In this document: positions 35,601-46,400 of the stretch, piece after piece
How positions within the stretch are numbered: the first letter of the stretch is position 1
Layout: each line of letters starts with the position of its first letter
Assembly: GCF_036894955.1 (NCBI RefSeq)
Contig: NZ_CP145905.1
Span: forward strand, 3,676,501-3,740,500
Length of the DNA stretch: 64,000 nucleotides
Reading direction: 5' to 3'
Source of the DNA: Paenibacillus sp. KS-LC4
Lineage (GTDB): Bacteria > Bacillota > Bacilli > Paenibacillales > Paenibacillaceae
Made by a program: the position numbers and the translations under genes
Notes under the pieces: model-generated
Database searches by the model: none
Told to the model about the DNA's origin: nothing
The model's input: only the letters and a program-made list of their open reading frames with translations

Positions 35601-38600
35601 TTTGGGCGAGATTTTAAAAAACAAGGGATCGAAGCGGTCAACGTCCGGGACAAATCCGCCCCATTTGCCCGTCCCCTTCTCTTCCCGCCAGTCCCAGCGT
35701 TCAGACGGGACAACCGTGATTGCTTCCTTCCCATCTCGGATGTTTTTCCATAGCTCCTGCACGTTGCTCGCCTGCGGGAATTTGCCGCTGATCCCGACAA
35801 TCGCAATCGGTTCCTGCCCACTGCACACGGCTGCTCCGGCGGCGAATCGAGCCTTGTCGATCTTATTGCGCGAAGGGCGCTTGGACAGGCTGCTGACGAT
35901 TGGAGTGACAGGTGCTGCCGCAATCGCTACTGCGGATTCGACTTGCTCTTGATAGAAGTCGCGCAGGGCCTCCCCATGCGTGGCCGCATAAAACTGGGTT
36001 ATAGCTCTGATTGTGGAATGATCAAAGAACAAGGCGGGTGTCACGGCAATGCTGTAGCGTTGCGACAGAAAACCGGCAAACTCGGCCAAGCTGATTGAAT
36101 CAAATCCAAAATCGGCCAATATTTCATCGACATTCAATTTGGTGGGCGGAATTTTGAGAACGGAGCTGATCTGCTCCTTGAGATCCCACTCCACACACTG
36201 TTCAAGCGTCAATCCCTTCATCTCCGGACGTCTTCCCTTGCCTGAAGAGGTGCTGCTGCCGGAATGCACTGGCACCGGAGTGGGCACCGCCGACTTCGCG
36301 AGGCCCAGCATGTGTTCGATGCGACTAGGCTGACCGACCATCACAAGATGCTGAGTGCGGTTCTGCGACACAATGCGGTCAAAAATCGCAAGGCCCTCTT
36401 CCACTTCCAAGAAGCGTTGACCGCTGGTCTTGAAGTAGGCTTCCGTGTTTTCCTTCTTCTCAAAATGCATCCCCCCCGCTTTCCAAAGCGGCCAGTTGAT
36501 GACGAATGTTGTCCCTTTGCGCAGCTCGCCATAGGACATTTGGAAGCGGTTGGAAATTGAATAGTCGCAAGAGCCAAAGTCTCCGATGATCGCCGACGAA
36601 GAGGAGAAGTAGCAGGTAAAATCAAGTTCCGGCTCTCCTTGCAGCAGCTCGTCGAGCAGAAGCGTTCCTCTAACCTTCGGGTCGAGCACTTGCTGGAACC
36701 TGCGGTCATCCTTGTCGAGAATGCTCTCGGCTCCGACGAGGCCGGCAGCATGCAGGACGCCGTGAATACGGCCGAACCTTGACCGGGCTTCTGCAAGCCC
36801 CTCCTCCATACGCGTGCGATCACAGACATCTGCTTGCAGATAGAAGACGTGGCTGTCTCGTTTTTCAAGCGCTTCAATCTTCGCCTGTTTGGCAGCATCA
36901 AGCGCAGAGCGCCCGGTCAAAATCAGATTGACCGGGTGCTTGCCAGCCAGATGCTCGGCGAACAGGTAGCCCAGACCGCCCAGACCGCCGGTGATCAGGT
37001 AAGTGCCGCCCGATTTTAGCAAGGTGGATGAGCCTGCTTGAATGCGGGTCGGCTGCACCTTGCAAACGTGACGCTTGCCGTTTTGGTAGAGGACGCTTTC
37101 GATTTTGGAAGCACGGAGCTCGTTTAGAAGAAGATGCATGTTCTCCTGCAAAGAAACGGCCTCCGCTTCTTGTATCACGACAGCCGCTCGGGTATCTGGA
37201 AGCACCAAGCCCAAGGAGCGCTCAAAACCGATCCATGATTCAAGGAACGCACGCTCGGTCGCATTTCGGTGCTGACCGACGAGCAGCAGCCTCTTGGCTT
37301 TAAGCTTCGTCGTCGCTAGAGCCTGTACGATGTCGAGGATCGGCTTCATGTCCTCTACGAGCGACGCGTCTTCAAGCGGCCAAAGGTATAGCAAGGCATC
37401 AACTTCCCCCTGCTGTTCTTGAACGCTGCGAAGTGCCTGCTGGCATGAAGTTCCCTGCGCGCAGAAAAGAACCTGCGTCTGCGGGCTTAGCGCCCGCACC
37501 GCTTCCATGACCACACGCTGAGCCTCCACATTCGAGAGGAAGCAGAGCAGCGTGTTTAAGCTGGACGGTGCGTGGCTGTTGCTGAGTTGTTCTTGCCAGA
37601 TCTCCTCAAAGGTCATCAAAACAAACGGCTCGGTGGATGTAATAACCGCTTGAGGACGGTTATTTTGCGTTAACATACCGCTGATTTGTAAACAAATAAT
37701 GCCTTGTTCGTCGCAAAACGTGAAGTTGCCTTCGTCTGCCACAACCCACATGGAAGCCGGACAAGGGGCATAGATTACGACTTCTTGCAAGGTGACAGGC
37801 AAACTGCCTTGCAGCACGCCATCCAGCAAGTGCGGATGGAGCAGAAACTCCGAAGGCACCATCGGCAGCGTGACGCGTGCGCCTCGCTCCCGCAAGGTGA
37901 ACGCATCGAGGAGCGGCGCTTCGTCCTCTATCAGCACGGCGCTTCCTGATGCGTACAGCTCTTCCTCGTCATTGTAAATCTCAAAGGGGATCTCGCCATT
38001 AGCGGCCATGTACAGTGCAATATGCACCTGCAGCCCGTCTGCACCTACTGTGAGCGGCGACCCCCAGACGATTTTTTGCAAACGAAGGCGGGTACAGCCT
38101 TCGTTCTCAGCGCAGGAAGCCTGTTCCACAGCTGCTCGCGCCATCTCCAATTGGACGAATTCCGGCACCAACTGATCGCGAAGAAAGGTCTCCTCGCCGG
38201 ACAAGAAGGTGCTGTAGCGCATTTCGTTCAGGTTTGACGTGTTGCGATGAAGCAGCGGATGCAAGGCATTGACGGCAGATTTCCCCTTCCTGCCGAAGCC
38301 TATCTGCACGCTTTCATACGCAGGCAACGGGTAGCGCTCTTTCGCAAACGAATAGGTCGGCAGTCCAGTCAGTCGCTTGACCGCCCCCGCCGGGTAGAGC
38401 CCTTCCCAGTCGATCCGATTGCCATTGACCCACAGTTCTGCTACCGTCGTGAGCTTGCAGTTGTGCAGCAGGCTGAGCAGGAACGCTTGCCCCTCTTCGG
38501 TGTCGGCCAGATTGATCCCGTTGACGCTGCCGTTTTTACTGACGGTGCCCACGAAGACTTCCCCAGACTTGCCAGACCCTGCTAGGTAGCGTTCAAGCTG

Positions 38601-40469
38601 GCCGATCAACTGGCCCCGGTCTTTGACAACGATAGCAAGCCGTTGTGACATGCTCTCTCTCGCCACTTGGTAGGTATACAGGAAGTCGGAAAGCGAGACG
38701 TCCTGGTGAGAGCGGAGGTAGCGAAGTGCGGCATCGGCATTGGCTTGCAGAGATTCTGCACTGTGGGCCGACAGTACAAACAGACCAGGCATCGCTTCGT
38801 TGATCGCCGGTGAAACCGCACGCGACGCATGGGGATAGTCCTCGATTACTACATGCGCATTCGTGCCGCTGTAGCCGAACGAGTTGACGGCAGCCAGTCG
38901 CTTGCCTTTTCGGTTTGGCGTCCACTCGCGACGAGCTGTGTTGACATAGACCGGGCTGTTGGCAAAGTCGATATGCTTGTTGCCCTGTGCATACTGGATG
39001 GAGGGCGGCATCTCTCCATGCTTCATGCTCATTAAGACTTTAATTATGCCCAGCACGCCTGCAGCAGCCGTCGTGTGACCAATGTTTGCCTTGAGCGAAC
39101 CGATTCCGCAGAAGCCTTTCTGAGTCGTGAACTTGCGGAAGGTGTTGTTGAGGGCGTGAATCTCAATGGGATCGCCCAGCTTGGTGCCTGTGCCATGCGC
39201 TTCGATGTATTGAATGTCTTCCACGTCGATCTCATACTTGCGGTAGATCGTTTCTTGCAGCTGGCTCTGCGCAAGGAAGCTCGGCGCGGTGATGCCGGAG
39301 GTCTGGCCGTCTTGGTTGGTGCCACTGCCTCGGATGAGACCATAAATGTGGTCGTTATCCCGCTCGGCATCGCGTAGACGCTTGAGAATCAAGACCCCGA
39401 CGCCGTCGCCGACGACGATGCCGTTCGCTCCATCATCAAACGGACGGCACTCGCCACTGGGTGACAGCATCCCGGCGTTGTGCATGGAGATGAACGAGCC
39501 TGGATGGCTGTAGACCGTAATTCCGCCCGCGATGGCGAGATTGATCTCCCCGCTCTTTAACTGCTGGCAGGCAAGGTCGACCGCCACCATCGAAGAGGAG
39601 CAAGCCGTGTTCACCGCCAGCGCCGGCCCTTTCAGATCCAAATAGTACGCCATACGGGCTGCTAGAATGCTGATGTCATATCCGAGCATGGAATAATGGG
39701 AAAAATCTTGAGCGAGCGCCGACGAACCCGCCGTTCCAATAAAGGTCCCGACGGGCTGCCCGCGCAGCTGCGTCGGAGTATAGCCGGCATCTTCTAAAGA
39801 TTTGTACGCTTCTTCCAGCAAAATACGCTGGGTGACATCCATCTTCTCAGCTTCGATGGCCGAGATGTTAAAAAAGAGCGGGTCAAAGCAGTCGATGTCG
39901 GCCATCATGCCATAGTTGATCGGAAACGGATTGGACGAATGCTCTTGGATGTACTCCAGCTGCTTCGGATCGCTCATTTCGCTAATGCATTTTTTTCCGT
40001 CGCGAATCAGGTTCCAGAATTCTTCTTGATTGCTCGCCCCTGCACTTCGAACGGACAGACCAATGATGGCGATCTCATCAGACTTGGCCCGTGCATCGCT
40101 AACTAGCGGAGTAGTTGCTGATTTCGTTGCTAGTGTAGGTGCTGGTGCTGGTGTCGGTGATAGCGTCGGCATTGGTCCCGATATCGTCGGCTGTGCTTGT
40201 TTTGCAGGTTGTACGAGGGTATGGAGCTGCTTTTCCATGTAAACCGCCAGTGACTCAAGTTCTGCACATTCAAATACGATGCTGGTCGGCAGGCTGAGGT
40301 CGAACCGGATGTTGATTGCTTCGAGCAGTTCAACGGCATTGAGTGATCCGATCCCCAGTTCCTTTAATGTATCCGTTTGCTCCAGTTCGGTACGTTCCAA
40401 ACCCAAGGTCTGTTCGAATATCTCGAATAGGATCTCTTTGATCTCCGTTCTGGTCATCCCGTAACTCAT
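32655..40469 (-). CDS. trans-AT polyketide synthase PKS3: ACP / KS-DH(degenerate)-KR-ACP / KS-ACP-TE
   Basis: A 2604-residue terminal PKS. Domain order by residue: ACP (Ser42 in GIGSLNA); KSf (130-~560, Cys290 in NTACSSS); degenerate DH (737-930); KR (structural half then GGTYLITGGLGGLG at 1153, to ~1390); ACP (Ser1458, GFDSISL); KSg (1553-~1990, Cys1708 in TAACSSG, divergent); ACP (Ser2204, GFDSILF); thioesterase (~2290-2590, nucleophile Ser2365 in GYSLGG). No AT domain follows either KS; the KS ends in LPTYPF linkers as in other trans-AT systems. The leading ACP completes the KS-methyltransferase module at the end of PKS2. KRf has Ser/Tyr/Asn catalytic residues but alanine where B-type KRs have aspartate (VGAES). 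The TE releases the product by hydrolysis or cyclisation. The ATG at 40469 lies behind AAAGGAG, which overlaps the PKS2 stop. Last gene of the operon. Confidence 0.95.
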   Translation of the reverse strand: MSYGMTRTEIKEILFEIFEQTLGLERTELEQTDTLKELGIGSLNAVELLEAINIRFDLSLPTSIVFECAELESLAVYMEKQLHTLVQPAKQAQPTISGPMPTLSPTPAPAPTLATKSATTPLVSDARAKSDEIAIIGLSVRSAGASNQEEFWNLIRDGKKCISEMSDPKQLEYIQEHSSNPFPINYGMMADIDCFDPLFFNISAIEAEKMDVTQRILLEEAYKSLEDAGYTPTQLRGQPVGTFIGTAGSSALAQDFSHYSMLGYDISILAARMAYYLDLKGPALAVNTACSSSMVAVDLACQQLKSGEINLAIAGGITVYSHPGSFISMHNAGMLSPSGECRPFDDGANGIVVGDGVGVLILKRLRDAERDNDHIYGLIRGSGTNQDGQTSGITAPSFLAQSQLQETIYRKYEIDVEDIQYIEAHGTGTKLGDPIEIHALNNTFRKFTTQKGFCGIGSLKANIGHTTAAAGVLGIIKVLMSMKHGEMPPSIQYAQGNKHIDFANSPVYVNTARREWTPNRKGKRLAAVNSFGYSGTNAHVVIEDYPHASRAVSPAINEAMPGLFVLSAHSAESLQANADAALRYLRSHQDVSLSDFLYTYQVARESMSQRLAIVVKDRGQLIGQLERYLAGSGKSGEVFVGTVSKNGSVNGINLADTEEGQAFLLSLLHNCKLTTVAELWVNGNRIDWEGLYPAGAVKRLTGLPTYSFAKERYPLPAYESVQIGFGRKGKSAVNALHPLLHRNTSNLNEMRYSTFLSGEETFLRDQLVPEFVQLEMARAAVEQASCAENEGCTRLRLQKIVWGSPLTVGADGLQVHIALYMAANGEIPFEIYNDEEELYASGSAVLIEDEAPLLDAFTLRERGARVTLPMVPSEFLLHPHLLDGVLQGSLPVTLQEVVIYAPCPASMWVVADEGNFTFCDEQGIICLQISGMLTQNNRPQAVITSTEPFVLMTFEEIWQEQLSNSHAPSSLNTLLCFLSNVEAQRVVMEAVRALSPQTQVLFCAQGTSCQQALRSVQEQQGEVDALLYLWPLEDASLVEDMKPILDIVQALATTKLKAKRLLLVGQHRNATERAFLESWIGFERSLGLVLPDTRAAVVIQEAEAVSLQENMHLLLNELRASKIESVLYQNGKRHVCKVQPTRIQAGSSTLLKSGGTYLITGGLGGLGYLFAEHLAGKHPVNLILTGRSALDAAKQAKIEALEKRDSHVFYLQADVCDRTRMEEGLAEARSRFGRIHGVLHAAGLVGAESILDKDDRRFQQVLDPKVRGTLLLDELLQGEPELDFTCYFSSSSAIIGDFGSCDYSISNRFQMSYGELRKGTTFVINWPLWKAGGMHFEKKENTEAYFKTSGQRFLEVEEGLAIFDRIVSQNRTQHLVMVGQPSRIEHMLGLAKSAVPTPVPVHSGSSTSSGKGRRPEMKGLTLEQCVEWDLKEQISSVLKIPPTKLNVDEILADFGFDSISLAEFAGFLSQRYSIAVTPALFFDHSTIRAITQFYAATHGEALRDFYQEQVESAVAIAAAPVTPIVSSLSKRPSRNKIDKARFAAGAAVCSGQEPIAIVGISGKFPQASNVQELWKNIRDGKEAITVVPSERWDWREEKGTGKWGGFVPDVDRFDPLFFKISPKEAEYIDPKQRMFLQEAWHALEDAGYMGECIRGAACGVYVGVEEGEYGFLAGEDSPLNSNQNATLAARISYALNLKGPNMAITAACSSGLVAIHQACQALRQGECDMALAGGVSLLISPVIHNGMGKLDMLSPDGTCFVFDGRANGLVPSEAVAVVVLKPLSKALEDGDQIYGCIKGSAVNYDGQTNGITAPSPASQAELLHQVYKRFGINPADIQYVLSHSVGSRLGDPLEVQALINAFRRHTDQSQYCALGSIKPLIGHTFAASGVVSLISMLMAMKEKIIPALHNYESSNDYINLTDTPFVIYTKNRSWTTADERPRLGAVSTTGISGTNAHLVVEEYIPAKPEGVDHEPTDAPQIIVLSAKNRERLADVAAQLLAFLEADDSLKLHDIAHTLQVGRDEMEARLAMVAQSCDEMMQGLRGYLKKGDAPIALYLGDLNESHSELHDILAVINGESVLRALLAEGNLGKLALFWAKGGKIPWEALQGRASARRISLPTYPFERRRCWLTAPAIARRALTTQSLPAVAAASASGAVPGSEEQAPAIAEDLRERVIGIISELVGLTPAELKVDKPLDHYGFDSILFMQLLQQIQTQIDPSFSFVKLSECKSMEDLMRELVPNGVTKAQPKAEIVSQTIATTQAPLAAPPAHKPVQTSLSQFPELVLLNQATEGCPIFWMHGTAGGVGIYSMIAKVSSRPFYGIKARGWMSNRAPIRGIYAMSAYYVHIIQSVQPEGPYDLGGYSLGGLLAYEVARQLQELGQKVNSIVFLDTLYSDKIYTKTILPEAMFNRKTAILQSVNMSLLTEIQHEPEKIPTTLIHRDDLDPTLSDEEYSQQLLTLARERGYKRTDDYLFTMIQSSSDVQEAIDRSGFTILPMTNPQEVSAYFFRNKSGTFLGALEPYFKVKTSPVFDQGDYWSEFERQIEDFHLYDIDSSNHMMLLSEPKAAASILAFCQELYSASGPDATFLVSFAHEHRSCVGTTS
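37680..38261 (-). other. degenerate dehydratase domain in PKS3
   Basis: Residues 737-930 align with the intact DH of PKS2 (LHPLLHRNTSNLNE at the start, HPHLLDGVLQGS later). Where the intact domain has the HxxxGxxxxP signature (HQVQGRRVLP), this one reads FLRDQLVPEFVQ. A second stretch of about 45 residues covering YGPAFQG is also missing. The domain is about 195 residues against about 275, and should be inactive. Confidence 0.8.
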
Positions 40470-40483
40470 GCTCCCTCACTCCT

Positions 40484-43400
40484 TTAGATTTGTTGCAGCA
40501 TGTGGCGCCGAGCTTCCGGATACGGCGTCCTGTTGGACATCTGCTTTGCGTTGAGCTCTCGCAGCTCTGCCGAGCTGAAAGCTGAATTTTTGCTAATGAC
40601 GAACAAACAGTAGCTGATCCAGCCTTTCTCAAGCGCGATCGAGCTATTCGCAAAGTTCCGAATGGAATTTTGTACGACTTCGGGCAAACCTTTCGTATTC
40701 TCCTCGTGCTCAAGATCATGCAAAGAGTTGGCAACCTGCTTGGAGACATCAATCACTTCGTCAAGAACGAGGTGATGCTCCGCCAGCAGGTCGATCCAGT
40801 CTTGAACTGTCGGGATGTAGATGTCGATGCTCGGATCGGCAATGGCTCCGCACAGGTTCGCGACGAAGTCCATCATCAGCACCTGCCCCCCTTCGTTGAG
40901 GGCCGAGGACATGTTCTTGAATAGCCCTTGCTTGCCAGGGACATGGCAGCTGACTTCAATCCCTATTATTATGTCGTAGCGACCTGGAAATCGGTCTTTC
41001 GAGCTGTCGCCATGGAAGATGACTGCTTGTTTGTCCAAATCCAGCTCTTGAATTCTCCGATTGCCAAGATCCGCCTGCGCCTCCGTAATCGTAAAGCCTT
41101 GGGTTTTCAGATGCGGGTAGCGCTTGGCCAACTGAATCACGTCTGTCCCATGACCGCATCCGATGTCGAGCAGAGCCTGCGCGCGCTGAAAATCGCCTCG
41201 GCTGAACAGCACGCGGCGCATCTCGATCTGCTTGCTGCGCACCATCTCTAGTTCGGCGGGATATTGTTCCGGGTTCAGGTAAACGCGGCTGATCGAGAAG
41301 CCAGGGATTTTTTCCTCAAACGGGCAGAAGGTCAGATACTCTTCTTGGAAGCCGGAGTCTCCGTTTTCGACGATGCGCGTATAAAACTCGGCCGCCTTGT
41401 TGGAGATGGCAAATTTCTTTACTTGCGGTTTCGCCCCATCCAACCAGCATCTACGCTTCACAAATGGATAAGTCGGCAACGAGACGCGCTGCACATTCTT
41501 ACCATCATGTAGTCGCTGCCACGGCACTTTGCAGCCGGAGAGCCAGAGAGCGGCCAACTGCTCAAGATTGTGCTCTTGCAGCGCGGCTTCCACAAGGGCT
41601 CTGGCTTGGTGGCGATCCGGTGCAGGACGTGTCTCGTCCACAACAGACGAGGTGATATATTTCTGCAAGCGCTGCAGCAGTTCTTCTTTGGAAGAGACGA
41701 TGAAGACTGCGCGCTTTTTCATCGGCTCGCGACCGACTTGGAGCGTGTAGGCGATCTGAGCGAGCGTCAGGAATTGGCCTGCTTCGCTCGCGAGATGCTC
41801 GGACAGACGAGCCGCCAGTTGCTGAAGGCGGTCGTGGTTTCGAGCCGAGAGAATTACTAGTTGCTGTGCCGCGTCCGGTCGTACTATCTGCACAGCCATC
41901 GCGGTCGGAATGTATTCTTCGATCACGGCATGAGCATTCGTGCCGCTGATTCCTGTCGTGCTAATCGCTCCGACTCGCGGGCGGCCTTCCTGTGTCGTCC
42001 ACGCTCGGTTCGCGGTACTGACGACGAACGGACTTTCCTCAAAGCGGATGTACTCGCTGCTCGATTCGAAGCCGTGCAAGCCCAGCAGTGTGCGTTCGCG
42101 CATCGCCATCAGCATGCTGATCAGGCTGACGATGCCCGATGCAGCAAATGTGTGCCCGATGAGCGGCTTGATTGAGGAGAGCGCACAGTTCCGGGCTTGA
42201 GCGCCAGGCTTGCGGAAGGCACTGGTCAGCGCTTGAATTTCCACTGGATCGCCTAGCTTCGAGCCGGTGCTGTGCGACATGACGAACTGGACATCAGACG
42301 AATCGATTTCATAACGGTCATACACGCTGCGGATCAGTTCGGCTTGAGCGTCCGGGTTCGGCGATGTAATACCATTCGATTGGCCGTTGTAATTGACTCC
42401 GGTCGCTGTGATGCAGCCGTAGATCTGGTCGTGATCAGCGATCGCTTTGGACAGAGGCTTGAGCACGACTACGGCAACGGCTTCGCTCGGGACCAATCCG
42501 TTCGCACGCGAATCAAACACATACGAGTGTCCGTCCGGGGACAGCATATCGATCTTGCTCATCCCCTTGTAGATCATCGGGGAAATCAAGAGATTGACAC
42601 CGCCGGCCAGCGCCACGTCGCAGTCCCCTGCTCGCAAGGCTTGGCAGGCTTGATGGAGCGCCACGAGCCCGGAGGAGCAAGCAGCGGTCAACGCCAGATT
42701 CGGCCCCTTTAAGTCGAGGGCGTAGGCGATGCGAGCGGCCAATGTCGCATTTTGATTGCCGTTGAGCGAGCCGCCATCCCCTGTGAGGAAGCCATATTCG
42801 CCCTCTTCGACACCAACGTAGACGCCGCACAACTTGCCGCGAATCTGATCGCCCATGTAGCTGGCATCCTCGAGCGCATGCCATGCTTCCTCCAAGAACA
42901 GGCGCTGTTTGGGGTCCATATACGCTGCTTCTCTCGGCGATATTTCGAAAAAAAGCGGATCGAAGCAGTCGATGTCTTTTACGAATCCGCCCCATTTGGA
43001 CGTGATTTTGCCTTCTTCATAATCACTTTGCCAGTCCCAGCGATCCGTAGGAATCTCGGTTATGACGTTTTTGCCCGCTTTGAGGTTCTGCCAAAAGTCC
43101 TGCACATTGTCCGCTTGCGGGAAGCGTCCGCTCATCCCGATCACGGCGATCGGCTCGTGAACGCTTGATGTCGCCGGCGGCACAAAAATCTCTTTTGTCA
43201 CTGCGACTTCTTGCCGGGCCGGAGCGACATCCGTTCCGATTGTCGCTTCTGAGGCTGGTTCGGCAGTCGGTTCAAGGTAGTGCTCTGTCATCAACGCCTC
43301 GTGTTCGCGCAGGAAGTGCAGGGTCAATTTTTCCATCGTTGAGTGGCTGAAGAACATAGTCGGCGTCACTTCGAGACCATAGCTTTTGGAAAGACGGTTA

Positions 43401-46400
43401 CCAAGCTCGGCCAAGCTGATCGAGTCAAACCCGAAGTCGACCAGATTTTCCTCGACATCGAGTTCGTCGCGGGAGATTTTCAGGATTTGGCTGACCTGTT
43501 CTTTGAGATCCCACTCGATGCATTGCTCAAGCGAAAATCCTTGCAACTCTGGACGCATCGCTGTGCCTGACGATAAGCTGACAGTCGGCGATGCAGTGGG
43601 TTGAACCGCTGTCGACGCTTGTTCAGCTATTCCGAGGAAGCGTTTGACTCGGCTTGGCTGCCCGACGAGCACAAGCTGCTGCACATCGTTCTGGGAGAGG
43701 ATCAGGTCAAAGAGCTCCACTCCCTCTTTCGCTTCTAAGAAGCGCTGTCCGCTCGACTTCAGATAGTTCGCCGTAATCTCTCCTTCATCAAGAGCCATTC
43801 CGCCTTCTCTCCAAAGCGGCCAGTTGATCACTAGCGTCTGACCCGGCAACCGCTGTTCATGACGGTGCTGCGCGTAGGCCATCTGGAAGCGATTGCCGAT
43901 CGCGTAGTCACAGGAACCGAAATCGCCCAGCACGGCGGATGTCGAGGAGAAGTAGCAGACAAAATCAAGATCGGTCTCCTCCGCCAGCAATTCGCCGAGC
44001 AGCAGGGTTCCTGCAATCTTTGGGCTCAAAACCTGTTCAAACGCCTTAATGTCCTTGGCAAAAAGGCTCTCGTCCCCGGACAAGCCTGCTGCGTGCAGCA
44101 CGCCGTGCAGAGGTCCGAAGCGATCGCGTGCACGGACCAGCCCGGCTCGCATCTGCTCTTCGTCACATACGTCCGCTTGCAGGTAGAAAACTTGGCTGCC
44201 CAGCATTTCCAACTCGCTCAGCTTGCTGCGCTTCTCTTCATCTAGCTCGGAGCGGCCGGTAAGGATGAGGTTCACGGGCTGTTTTTGGGCTAGATGCTCT
44301 GCGAACAGGTAGCCGAGCGCACCAAGGCCGCCGGTGATCAGGTAGGTACCGCCTACTCGCACCTTGCGCCCGCCTGCTTCAAGGCGGGTCGGATGGACAG
44401 CGCAGATGTGCCGTTTGCCTGATTCGTAAAGGATGCTTTGCGCTTGCGGGGCATGAAGTTCACGCCAGAGCAGCAGCATCCAGTCTTGAAGCGAGAAAGA
44501 GCCCGCGTGCAAAACCGCCATCACCTTCGTGTTAGGCAGCACTAGACCCAAAGATCTTTCAAAGCCGATCCATGATTCGCAGTAGCTTCGCTCCACTCCG
44601 TTCTCGAATTGCCCAGCCAGCAGCAGGCGTTCGGGCTTCAGGCCAGAGTCGTCGAGGGACTTCAGAATGTTCACAATAATGGAATACTCTCTGATTAGAG
44701 CCTTGTCTTCAAGCGGCCACAGGTACAGCATCCCGAAGACGTCTCGATGCTCCTCCTGCATGCGTTGGAAGGACTCTGGAATTGAGCTACCCTGGGCGAT
44801 GAACTCGACTTGCAGGCTCGGGCTCAGGGACTTGAGCGTCTCCCGTACCGTCCGCTGCAATGCCGGATCGGACAGGAAGCAGACAAGTGTTCCAGCGTTC
44901 CGGGCTGTGACAGAAGGCAGGGATTGCTCTTGCCAGATTTCGCGGAAGGTCATCAACTCAAAGCATTCCAACTGCTTCTTGGCGTTTGCAGGTTTCGCTT
45001 GTACAGGTTTCGCTTGTACGGGCTCGGCCTGCAGTCCAGTCAGGCGAACGCAAATGTTCCCTTGGGCGTCGCACAGTTCGATGTTGAGCATGCCATCGCT
45101 TACCTCCTGCACCCTTGCTTGCAGATTCGTCGAGACTGGGGCCAGCACTTCAAGGTTTTCCACGACGCTCGAAGACATCAGAGCTCGTGCTGCCCCCATC
45201 ATTCCTTTCGGCACCCAGTAGCGCTGTTTGGCAAATGGATAGGTCGGAAGGCTGATGCGACGCGGCTTGTGTTCGCCATAGAGCTTGTTCCAGTCCAGCT
45301 CCAATCCTTTCACCCATAGGTCAACGAGCTTGACGTGCTTGCGGCGCTGAATCCATTTTTCAATGGCTTCCTGAAGCTCTTCATCGGCAAGAAAAAGCGT
45401 GAGGGTGTCTCGATTGGCTTTGACATGACCACGATAGAGGGCTGGGACATCCTCTTGGCCGGACACACAGGCGCGCAACTTGGTCGCGAGGTCTTGAAGC
45501 GAGTCAACGAGCAGCGCCATGCGCGCATCATGCGCTTCTCGACCGATTTGCAAGGTATAGGCGATATCGGCTAGGTCCGCATCTGTGAACGGCTGTGTCT
45601 CGATCGCGTGAAGCAGCTGTGCGGCCAGCTCCTGCAACCGTTCTTCGTTTTTGGCCGACAACACAATCACAGCCGGATTCTGAGGCGTCACCTCGACAAA
45701 CGTGCGCAGCGACTCTGCCGGCACGTACTCTTCGATAATCACATGCGCGTTGGAACCGCCCGCCCCGAACGACGAGATGCCCGCGATGCGCGGCACCTCG
45801 CGAACTTGACCGCCGATCTCCACCAGCGGACGCTTCCATTCTCCCAGCTCCTGCTGCACGACGAACGGAGTCGCCTCAAAGTCGATGTTCGGGTTGAGCA
45901 CCTTGGCATGCAGCGAAGGCGCAAGCTGGCCATGCTTCATCTGCAGCAGTACCTTTGTTACCCCGGCGATGCCCGCTGCGCTCTCGCAGTGACCGATGTT
46001 CGATTTGGCCGAACCGATGGCACAGCTTGGCTGCTTGCCGTCTGCCTTGGCCTGGAAGGCCTTGCTCAAGCCAGCGATCTCGATTGGATCGCCAAGCGAG
46101 GTGCCGGTTCCGTGCGCTTCAATGTAGGAGACCATGCTCGGGTCAAGTCCTGCCTGCCGCAGCGCCTGCTCGATCACATTCGCCTGCGCATTCGGGTTCG
46201 GGACAGTGTACCCGTTGGTTTTGCCCCCGTGGTTGATCGCGCTGGCCTTAATCACGCCGTGGATCTGATCGCCATCTTCAATCGCTTTGGACAACGGCTT
46301 GAGCAGCACCGCTCCAACCCCTTCGCCCGGCACGTACCCGTCGCCCCCTTCGCCAAAGCTCTCGCATCTGCCCTTGCTCGATGCGAACTTGCCTTGGCCG

